From Pseudovibrio denitrificans JCM 12308 (GTDB lineage Bacteria; Pseudomonadota; Alphaproteobacteria; Rhizobiales; Stappiaceae), in NCBI RefSeq assembly GCF_001310815.1, contig NZ_BAZK01000008.1, positions 186,001 through 250,000 of the forward strand: DNA of 64,000 nt. Reading direction: 5' to 3'. Each line of letters begins with the position of its first letter. Positions within the stretch are counted from its first letter, which is position 1. Below are positions 29,701 through 41,000 of the stretch, in pieces. Both the position numbers and the translations under genes were made by a program. A model generated the notes under the pieces. The model made no database searches. It was not told where the DNA came from and worked only from the letters and a program-made list of their open reading frames with translations.

Positions 29701-32059
29701 CCACCGTGCTTCTTGGCCGATTACAGGGGCTTGAGAATGCTGAGCGGATTTTGGGGCCGTTCATCAACACCCTGCCCTTACGTGTCCAACTGACTGATCA
29801 GGATTGGAAAAGCGCGCTTCTCACTGTTCATCAGACCCTTCTTGACCTGATGGATCATGAGTACGCATCGCTTGCTGATGCGATTGGGGCCAGTGGAGTA
29901 GATCGCACAACTCCGCTCGTCTCTTCTCTGGTGAACTTCCGTCATGCCCAGCTCATGTCCGATGGCTCACAAGGTTCCTCGCACCGTGACTTACCAGGCG
30001 CGACTTATCTGGATGGCCATTATGGCACGAGCTACCCCTTCAACCTGACCATTGATGACTTCGGCTCATCCTTTAAAGTCCAGAGCCAGGCTCCACATGG
30101 CAGTTATGCCTCTGCGCTTTTGAATATGACGCTTGGATGCTTGCAGCGCCTCATCCAGTTGCATTCAAAGGCAGAACAGACGCCTGCACATCAACTGGTA
30201 CAGTTGGATACAGACCAGACAAGCAAACTCCTTGAGTTTGCAGAAGGCGCGGAGTTTGAAGAGACTTCAACTCCGCTTCATAGCGCTTTTGAAACTGTGG
30301 CAGCAGATCATGGAACGCGAGTTGCGTTGGTCGGCGAAGGAACGCAACTCACATATGGCCAACTGAACAGGCAGGCCAATCAGCTTGCCAGATATTTAGT
30401 TGCTCAAGGTGTTTCCAGCCAAAGTCGCGTCGCGGTGTGTCTGCAAAACTCAGCAGATGCTGTCGTCGCGCTGCTTGCCATACAAAAAGCTGGAGGGGCG
30501 TACGTTCCAATCGATCCCGCTTATCCATCAGAACGGATTTCGTATCTGATTGAGGACAGTACCCCAGTTCTGGTGCTTTGCGATACTGCGAGCCCTTCTG
30601 AGCTGAGCGAAGTCGTTCCTCCAGAAAAGCTGGTCGATTTGGGTCAATCGGATCCTGCTTGGCAAAATCTCGACGATGGGAACCTCAACAAGTCGGTCTC
30701 CAGTGAAGACACTGCCTATGTGATTTATACGTCCGGCACCACAGGCAAACCAAAAGGTGTTGTGGTGCCTCATAAAGGCCCCGCTAACCTCACAGCTTGG
30801 TTCCTACAGGAAGGCACCTTCACTCGGGAAGACAAAGTTCTGCTGTCGACGTCTCTCACCTTTGACATTTCAGTGGTGGAAGTGTTTGCCAGCCTTTCGT
30901 GTGGTGCAACTGTTGTTATCGCAGATCGGTCGCGCTTGCTTGAAGGCAATTATCTGGTTGAGCTGATAGCGGAACAACAGGTCACTGTTTGTCAGTTTGT
31001 CCCTTCACTGCTGGATTTCTTCCTTTCATGTGAAAACGTCAGCACCTGCACAAGCTTGCGATCAATCCTTTGCGGTGGTGAAGCATTCCCCTCTCGGCTT
31101 GCGGAACGCTGTTTCAAGGCTCTGGGTCGATACATTTGCAAAACCTTTATGGGCCCACAGAAGCAAGTGTTTATTGCACCAGGCAAGAGCTGGATCACCG
31201 TGCTGAGTACCCGCCTGTTGTCCCTATTGGGCAGCCCATCGCAGGTATGAAGATGTACATTTTGGATCGCCATCTGGACCTCGTCCCTGCAGGTGTTGCA
31301 GGCGATCTCTATGTGGCTGGTCCCGGTGTTGCCAAGGGGTATTTGAATCGTCCTGAACTAACAGAGGAACGCTTTGTTCCGAGCCCATTCAAAGCTGGGG
31401 AACGGCTCTATCAAACCGGAGATGTGGGGCGTTATCTGGAAGACGGTACAATCGAGTATCTGGGCAGAGACGACTTCCAGATCAAAGTGCGTGGTTATCG
31501 CATTGAGCCGGGCGAAATTGAGCACGCGCTATCTAAATTTGATGGCGTCTTGAATGCGGTTGTGGTCGCTCATGAAGATCAGGCGGGGTCATCTCAGCTG
31601 GTTGCTTATGTCTGCATGCAGCAAAATGCAGCAGCACTCGACACGACTGCTATGCGCAGTGCCCTTACCAATCAGCTACCGGATTATATGGTCCCAGCGC
31701 TTTATGTGCAGTTGGATGATTTGCCCTTAACATCAAACGGCAAAATTGACCGCAGCCAGCTTCCCATACCAACCGCAGACAGTATTCAACCGGTTCGAGA
31801 TTACGTGGCTCCTGAGACGCCATTGGAGGAGGAGCTTGCACGTATCTGGGCTGAGGTGCTGCAACTGGACCGCGTCGGTATCCGTGACAACTTCTTTGAG
31901 ATTGGCGGGCATTCCCTGCGAGCCACCCGCATTACAGCTCGCATGCAAGACGCACTGGGGGTGGAGGTGCCTCTTCGCATCTTCTTTGAGCGTCCCACCA
32001 TTGAGCAGACCCTCGACTACATTTTTGAAGAGCTGGAAGCAGCCGAAGAATTTTCCTGA
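23764..32059 (+). CDS. Nonribosomal peptide synthetase 1 (A-T / C-A-T / E/C-A-T), two frameshifts
   Basis: Three frames (23764-25971, 25938-31250, 31136-32059) form one 2765-residue enzyme after restoring one T near 25924 (GLFDTSQLPLARW) and one base near 31133 (LQNLYGPTEA). The order is A1 (about residues 30-525), T1 (LGGSSLDA, 555), C2 (HHLVHDGWS, 748), A2 (1085-1580), T2 (LGGHSLLA, 1634), C3 (1705-2140), A3 (2170-2660) and T3 (IGGHSLRA, 2714). C3 begins IYPLTPLQEGIYFHHQLSED with the extended HH-x5-GD motif of dual epimerisation/condensation domains, so residue 2 should become D. Hand-read codes are DAFTVAAVWK (Phe-like), DFWSVGMVHK (Thr-like) and DIVQLGLVYK (Gly-like). There is no condensation domain before A1, so this is a chain-initiating protein. 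Confidence 0.9.
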
Positions 32060-32095
32060 CGCAGAAGCAGGTCGTCAGCGTCTCTGGGAGGAACC

Positions 32096-35000
32096 ATGCA
32101 GGACGGACAAAACAAGCGAAAGATGCGCTCTCTGACACCGGAGCAGCTGTTAAAGCTACGCCAGCGCACCGCTCTCAAAAAAGCACCGCGAGATCAAGCA
32201 CCCCTGCCTTTATCTTTCGCACAAGAGAGGCTGTGGTTCCTTTCCCGCATGTCTGGAATAGGATCCGCCTATCACCTGACACTTGGCATACGCCTGCGAG
32301 GGGAGCTCGCCACGTGCTCTCTTCAAAACGCACTGGATCAATTGATCGCCCGCCACGAAGGCCTTCGTGCTTTTGTCTTCGAAGACGCTGGAGAGCCCGG
32401 GCTGCGGATTGCTCCTCCCACCTGCGGCTTACCTTTGCATCTGATCAACATTGAGGCTGAAGACGACTTAGAAGCTGCGATCCACCACGTGGCGAATGAG
32501 GAATGTACAAAACCGTTTGATCTGAAGACCGGCCCGCTTGCGCGTTGCTACCTTATCAGGGTGAGTGAGAGAGAGCATGTGTTGCTGCTTGTGCTGCATC
32601 ACTTCATTTCTGATGGTTGGTCCAATGGGCTGTTGCTCAAGGAGCTGAGTGAAAACTACACGCATCTGATCGAGACCGGACAACCGATTGAGCGCAACAC
32701 ACCTGAGCTCTCCTACGCAGACTATGCTTATTGGCAAAAACAGCCTGAGCAACAAAAGAGCTTTGAGAAACAGAAGGCCTATTGGGAGCAGCGCCTATCC
32801 GGAGCGCCAGAACGCTTGCTGTTGCCAACAGACCGCCAACGTCCGCTCCAACAAAGTTTTGAGGGGGACTTTCTACCTCTGGAGTTAGATGCTGAACTCA
32901 CAGAACAGGTAAGAGAGTTTGCCCGTGAGGCGGGGACAACTCCGTATCTGGTGCTTATGTGCGCGTTTGCAGTTGTGCTTGCGCGCATGTCTGGTCAGGA
33001 TGACATTGTCATTGGGACACCATCAGCTAACCGGGTTCGTAAAGATTTGGAAGAGATGGTGGGGCTGTTCGTCAACACGCTGGCACTCCGCTTCAACTTC
33101 GATGAAGGCATAACGGTGAGCCAGCTGCTGGCTCACACGCAAGATACATTCCTCGACAGTCAGGATAACCAATCTGTTCCCTTTGAGCAGGTGGTGGACG
33201 CGCTGAACCCTCAGCGATCACTTTCCCACACGCCGTTGTTTCAGATTATGTTTGCCTGGCAAAGTCTTGATGACGCAACACTTCGCTTTGCCGATTTGAA
33301 GCATGAACCATTTTCGGTTCCCCGCAGTGCATCGCAGTTCGATCTTACACTGGAGCTGGTGGACAACGGGATTAAGATTTCTGGTGGACTGGAGTACGCA
33401 ACAGCTCTCTTTGAACGGCAGTCCATCGAGCAACTCGCAGGTTATGTTCTTCAAGTGGTTCAAGGCATTTGCGAGGATCCAGAGCAATGTGTAGCTAGTC
33501 TGCCGATCATGGACGACACGGCACGTACCGAAACGCTAAAGACCTCCCTCTTGGCATCTAACAAGGCCTCCACTGCAGAGCCTATCCATCTTCCATTTGA
33601 AGACACAGCCGCCTCATATGGCGAACGGATTGCGATCATAGATGGTGAGGACGAACTCACATACGCTCAACTCAACGAGCGAGCGAACAAACTCGTCAGA
33701 TATCTGCGCTCACTTGGGGTTCAGAAACAGGACCACATAGCGATCTGCATGCAGAAGTCCGCAGATGCTGTCACTGCCTTGTTGGCTGTTCTGAAAGCAG
33801 GCGCAGCCTACATTCCTATTGATGCGAGTTACCCTCCTGCGCGGATCAACACGCTTGTTCAGGATTGCTCACCTAAGTGCATACTGGTTGATGCATATGG
33901 GGCAAAACAACTGGCCCATATGCCTGACCTCGCGGCGGAAGTTGTCCATATCGAAACCCAAGGAGATGAATGGGGTTTTCTGGATGGGCAGAACCTAACT
34001 GTTCCCATTGCCCCTGATGACCTCGCCTACATCATCTATACATCTGGTTCGACAGGACGACCTAAGGGCGTGATGGTGGATCATCGCGCAATCTGGACCG
34101 TCAGAGATGCCTGGAGCGAACTGTATCGTTTCGACGAGCCGCCACGTGTTTTGCAAATGGCTAACTTGTCATTTGACGTTTTCACGGCAGATCTTGTCCG
34201 CGCGCTTACGTTTGAAGGCACGCTTGTCCTTGTCAATCAGGATGAGCTGATCGATAGCGCAGCCTTGCTTGCTAAAATCACGCAGTATCATACGACCTTC
34301 GCAGATTTTGTTCCGGCAGTGCTGGATAGTTTGACAGCACACATACGGAAGAGTGGCGCAACTTCAACTCCCCTCAAAACCATCGTATGTGGATCCGACC
34401 GGTGGTCTTCAAAAGGTGCTGCTGAAGCGCGCAGTGTTTTCGGGCCTGACGCGCACATCATCCATGCCTATGGCTTAACTGAAACAGCGATTGATTGCCT
34501 TGCTCTCACCCTGCCTCAAACTTTCTCGCAGACTGACCGCCTCAGTTTAGGCGGGCCGATCAAAAATTACAGCGTCTTAGTTTTAGATCCTTCAGGCCAG
34601 CCTGTTCCTGAAGGCGTTGTCGGTGAAATCTGCGTTGCCGGAGCTGGACTAGCACAAGGGTATTGGAACGCACCTGAGCTAACCGAGCAAAAGTTCGCCA
34701 CTGTTGCGGGCCGTGATGATCCACGAGTTTTCAAAACAGGAGACCTTGGTCGATTGCTTCGCGATGGAACCATTGAGTTCCTGGGGCGCAATGACAGACA
34801 AGCTAAACTTCGCGGGTTTCGTGTAGAGCTGGGAGAGGTGGAAGCCGCGCTTGAAACCGATGAGCGCGTTCAAACTGCTATTTGCGTCGTAAACGAGAAG
34901 TCCGGAGAAGAACACCTGCTGGCCTATGTGGTTCTTTCCAGCGAAGACAATGGCGATGTGCTTGCTGAGCTCAAGGAAGGTTTGAGCCAAAAACTGCCTC

Positions 35001-38000
35001 ACTTCATGGTGCCTGCTGGCATTGCCGCAGTTCAGCAGATCCCCCTCACGCCAAATGGTAAGCTTGATCACAAGGCACTACCAGATGTTAATCCCTCAAC
35101 TCTTTCTCAGGCAGAGTTTGCCCCTCCACGGGAAGGGAAAGAAACAGAGTTAGCTCAGATCTGGTGTGATCTACTCGGCCTCAGCACTGTTGGACGCCAC
35201 GACAACTTCTTCACTCTTGGTGGTCACTCCCTACTGGCAGTGCGTTTAGCCCAACGTATCCGCGAAGTTTTCTCTGTAGATGTGGCGGCTACAATCGTAT
35301 TTACGGCACCAACACTTGCCACCCTTGCTGGAGCGATTGACTGGAGCTCCTCCAGTACAGGTACTCAGATTACTCCTGCTGACAGAACCAAGAAGCTTCC
35401 GCTTTCATCTTCACAGCAACGCCTGTGGTATCTGGCCGAGATGGAAGGGCAAAGCGAGGCTTATCACATGCCCCTTCTGCTCGAGCTGAAAGGCAAGTTG
35501 GAGGTCTTCGCCCTAGCTCAAGCCATCGAGACAATCGTAGCTCGTCATGAGACTTTGCGCACGCGGGTTAAGCAAAAAGACGGTACAGCCTATCTGGACA
35601 TTCAACCGGCAAATAAATGGCAGATGGAAGCACCAATACAGCTGGCTGAAGACGATAATCTGAAGGAGCAGGTTGCTCGGTTGATTGCAGAGCCTTTCGA
35701 TTTGGAGGCGGGACCACTCTTTCGGGCAATCTTGCTGCGTCGGGATGAGGCCCATCATGTGCTCGTGATTGTGATGCACCACAGCATCTCAGATGCCTGG
35801 TCCATGGGTGTCTTTAGCAAAGAGTTAAGCGAGCTCTATACAGCTCTGACCCAACAACAGAAGCCCAACCTCCCCGACCTGCAAATCCAGTATGCCGACT
35901 TTGCAGTTTGGCAGCGAGAAGAACTCAGCAAAGGCACATGGAACGAACAGAAGCACTACTGGGGTTCCAAGCTTGAAGACTCACCAGTACTCCTAGAGTT
36001 ACCGTTGGATCATCCGAGACCCAAGCGGCAGTCCTTCAAAGGGGCAGCAGTTCCGCTGGAACTGGATGCTTCCTTATCCCAGAGAACAAAAGAGTATTCA
36101 GCTGGGAACGGTGGCACTGTGTTCTCCACGCTTCTTGGGGCCTGGGCACTCACGCTTTCCAAACTTTCAGGTCAAACGGATCTTGTTGTTGGCAGTCCGG
36201 TTGCCAACAGAGACCACGCGCAGCTCGATAAGCTGATCGGCTTTTTTGCCAACACGCTTGCCTTGCGGGTGGGTGCAAACAAAGACCTGCTCCTGACCGA
36301 GTATCTTTCGCAAGTTCAGGAAACGGTGCTGGAAGCTCAGCAAAATCAGGACCTCCCCTTTGAACAGGTCATTGAGCACCTCAATCCGCCTCGAAGCCTT
36401 GCACACGCACCGCTCTTTCAGGTGATGTTTGCCTGGGAGGGCGAGAACAATGATCAGTTTGAGCTTCCCGGTCTCTCTGTTGAGCTGCTCCACCATCACT
36501 ATGGAGGAGCCAAGTTCGATTTGCTGCTGTCACTTCAGAACGTAAACGGCCAGTTGAAGGGAGCAATCGAGTTCGCAAGCGACTTGTTTGAACCAGAAAC
36601 AGCTGCTCGCATTGGACGTTACTTTGAGTATGTCCTCGCGCAACTGGTCGCGAACACCAACGCAAAACTCAGTGACATAAGCCTGCTGACTGAGTTGGAG
36701 CAAACTCAGGCATTGGAGGCTTGGCAACAACGCTCTGTGCCATATCCTGAATTAGAATGCATCAGCAGGCAGATTGAAAAACACGCGGCAGAAACGCCCG
36801 CTGCGACCGCTGTTATCCTCGGGCAAGAAACACTCAGTTATGGCGAGCTAAACAGGCAGGCCAATCAGCTTTCCCACACGCTCCGGCAGCAAGGTATTGG
36901 CGCCCAAGCTAACATTGCACTGTGTGTTGACCGTTCCACGCAGATGGTCGTCACACTGCTGGGCATATTGAAGGCGGGAGCCGCAGTAGTTCCGCTGGAT
37001 CCTGCTTACCCCCAAACGCGGCTTCAGGTTATCCTGCAGGATGTCCAGCCAGACCTCATCATCACAACAAAAGCATTAAGACCCAAACTCCCGCAAGAGT
37101 TTGCAGAAGCAATAGCATCCATCGAGGAGCTCAAAACAAGGTGTCAGTCGGCATCAGCGGATAATTTTGCGTATACGCCTGCCCCGCTTGATCCTGCCTA
37201 CGTGCTTTATACATCTGGCTCGACAGGGAAACCCAAAGGCGTTGCGCAAACACATCGCATGCTGCGTAACCTGGTGCACTGGCAGTTAAAGCAAGGCCCG
37301 ACGAATAACGGTCCGGCACGTGTTCTTCAGTTTGCGTCGCTCAACTTCGACGTGGCTTTTCAGGAAGTTTTCTGCACGCTGTGTCAAGGCTCAAGTCTCG
37401 TGCTGATGACGGATACGCAGCGCAAAGACATCGGCAATCTTGCTGGCTTCATCAAGTCCAACGGTGTTGAACGTGCCCACTTGCCCTTTGCAGTCCTTCA
37501 GCAGATGGCAGGCCTTTTTGAAGCCGGACACCTACCGGACGGGCCTGCTTGTGAGGTGATTACAGCGGGGGAAGCGCTGCTCGTCAATGATGGCCTCCGC
37601 AGGCTCCTTAAGGCACTGGGTGGGCGTCACTTTTACAATCAGTACGGCCCCACCGAAACGCACGTTGTGACCCAGCATATTCTGGACTGCGGGCACATGG
37701 AAGATTGGCCAGCTTCTCCTCCTATCGGTAAACCCATGGATAACACCAGTGTGTTCCTCCTGGACGATGGCATGCGACCTGTGCCTCCTGGAACCACCGG
37801 TGAAATCTACGTTTGCGGAGATAATCTAGCCTCTGGTTACTTCGGCAATGAGGATCTGACCGCTGACCGGTTCATCTCGCACACATTCGGATCACAGCCA
37901 CCTCTTCGCCTGTATCGTACTGGCGATCTGGCTGCGTATCTCCCGGATGGCACTCTGGTATTTCATGGGCGTGCTGATGATCAAGTGAAGTTTCGCGGGT

Positions 38001-41000
38001 TCCGCATCGAGCCTATGGAGATCACAAACTGCGTATTGCAGATCGCAGGTATTCAGGAAGCCTTTGTTATCTTTGATAGGTCCACAGATGCAGAGCATGC
38101 GCGGCTGATCTGTTATTTCGTTGGGACCTGTTCGGTCGAAGCATTGCGAGCAGAGCTTAAATCCCGTCTGCCCGATTACATGATCCCCACAGACTGGATG
38201 CAGCTTGACGAACTGCCCATCACGCCTAACGGCAAGGTCGACCGCAAAGCATTGCCTTCTCCAGTTCGGCTCACAGCCTCAGACTTCGAGGCACCTGCGG
38301 CAGGTCTTGAAGCGGACATCGCGAAGGTCTGGGAGGTTGTACTCAAGGTTGATCGGATTGGCCGCACAGACAACTTCTTCGATCTGGGCGGACATTCGCT
38401 GCTTGCAACGCGGCTCATTCATACTCTGAACAAGGACCTGTCACTCAGCCTGTCCCTCACTGATCTCATCGAGAATCCGGTACTTGCAGATCTCGCAGCC
38501 TCAGCCAATTCCGGAAACAGCCAGCCAGAGCAAACTGTGGTTCAGATCCATGCAGATGAAGCAAATCGATATGAACCGTTCCCGTTGACGGACATCCAGC
38601 AGGCCTATTGGGTTGGCAGAGATGACGGTTTGGGGCTGGGTGGTGTCAGTGCGCATGCCTATGAAGAAATTGAAATTCCTGATCTGGATCTCGAGCGTTT
38701 CAATGCAGCTTTGAATAAACTGATCCAGCGTCACGACATGCTGAGAGCTGTTTTTGCGAAAGACGGCACACAACGCATATTGCAGGATGTTCCTGATTAC
38801 ATCATCCAGACGGATGACGCCCGAGGGCGAAATGCACGTGTCGTAGAGCGTATGATCGCCAGAAACCGGGGGGCCATGTCTCATCAGGTGTTGGATGCTG
38901 GCACATGGCCACTGTTTGAGTTCAGAGCCTTGCAACTTGATAATGGTGTCACGCGCTTGCACATCTCCATGGATGCCCTGATCGTCGATGCTGCCAGCAG
39001 TCAGATTTTTTCCCGTGAGCTAGCCGCGTTCTATGAAGACCTTCAGGTCGAGCTCCCAGAGATCGCGATCACCTTCCGAGATTATGTGGTGCAAGAGTTG
39101 GCAATGCGGGATGGCTCACGCTATGAAACCTCGCTGAAGTATTGGCAGGACCGGCTTGCCACGCTGGCAGCAGCACCAGATTTGCCATTGGCAAAGCAGC
39201 CGGAAAGCATCAGCAATCCCCGGTTTACCCGCAGGCACCTTGTGTTGGATGCAGCCAAGTGGTCACAGATCAAAGCAAACGCACGTCAACACGGCGTAAC
39301 ACCCTCGGGCTGTTTGCTGACTGCCTTTGCCCAGGTTTTGGCCAAATGGAGCCAGTCGCCTCAGTTCACGCTGAGTTTGCCAGTATTCAATCGCCAGCCA
39401 CTTCACCCTCATATCAACCGCCTCATCGGTGACTTCACGTCGATCGTTCTGTTGGAGGTCGGCTTTGATGCCACAACCAATTTTGTTGCAAACGCAAAAT
39501 CAGCTCAGCGGCAACTTTGGAAAGATATGGATCATAGTGAGGTCAGCGGTGTGCGGGTTCTGCGCGAGCTGACCAAACAACGGGGCGAGCAGCAAACAGG
39601 CATGCCGATTGTCTTCAACAGTACTCTGGTTGAGATGATCCCGGATCAGGAGGAAATCACACTCTCCTCAGCCCTGAATGCACAAAACGTTCATACGATC
39701 ACCCAAACACCGCAAGTCTGGTTGGATCATACCATTCTGGAGATCGATGGCGAACTGTGCTTCAATTGGGACAGCATCGATGAACTGTTCCCTGAAGGCA
39801 TGATGCAGGAGATGTTTGAGGCTTACTGCGCATTGCTGGAAGAGCTGGTAGCACCGGACCGATGGCAGCAAACAGCACAGCAAACCTTCCCAAGCTGGGA
39901 TGCAGACAAAGCGCTTTCACAGCACTGGCCCTTGATGCATCAGCTTTTCGACACACAAGCTCTCAAGACACCTGATGCCCCAGCCCTTATATGCGATGCC
40001 CAAACACTCTCTTATCGCCAGACCCGGCAACGGGCGCACAACCTTGCAGCTCTTTTGCAGCAAAAGAGGTTGGAGAAGGGTGAGTTGGTTGCCATCAAGA
40101 TGCGCCCGGGTTGGGAGCAGACAGTAGCTGCACTTGCCATCCTGTATGCCGGAGGCGCGTATCTTCCGATAGATCCAGACCTGCCCGCCAATCGCATAGA
40201 AGGCATTTTGCGCCGGACCGGCTCCAAACTCATCTGCGTTAAAGCCGGCCAAGCGGACAAATTGAAGGGTGTTCCGGATTGTGCTCTGACCATTAACGTG
40301 GGTCCGGAGTTGGACGCCGCAAGCAACAACAATCTCAAAACTGCCGATACACAACCCGATGATCTGGCTTACGTGATCTTCACCTCCGGCTCTACTGGAG
40401 AACCGAAGGGCGTCATGATTGATCATCGCGGCGCGGTGAACACACTGTTGGACATCAACAAACGCTTGAATGTTCAGCCAGAAGACCGTGTATTTGCCAT
40501 CTCTGCATTGGGTTTTGACCTATCTGTCTATGATATTTTTGGTCTGCTGGCAGTGGGCGGCGCTGTTGTCATACCCAATGAAAACGAAGTGAAAGACCCT
40601 GCTCATTGGCTGGAGTGCCTGACACAACACAATGTGACCATCTGGAACTCCGCCCCAGCCCTTCTCGGCATGCTGGTGGATTATGCTGAAAGTGATCGTA
40701 AATCCCTAGGGACGTCCCTCCGCCAGATCATGTTGTCTGGTGACTGGATTCCGCTTTCACTTCCGAGCCGTGCACAAGCACTCGCACCTAATGCTGAGGT
40801 GTTAAGCTTAGGGGGAGCGACAGAAGCTTCCATCTGGTCCATTTGTTACCCGGTTCAGGATGTCTTGCCCCAATGGACGAGTATCCCCTATGGCAAGTCG
40901 TTGGAAAATCAGCAGTTCTATGTTCTGGATGAGGCTTTGGCAGTCCGCCCGTGCTGGGTCATCGGAGAGCTTTACATTGGTGGCCTTGGACTGGCCCAGG

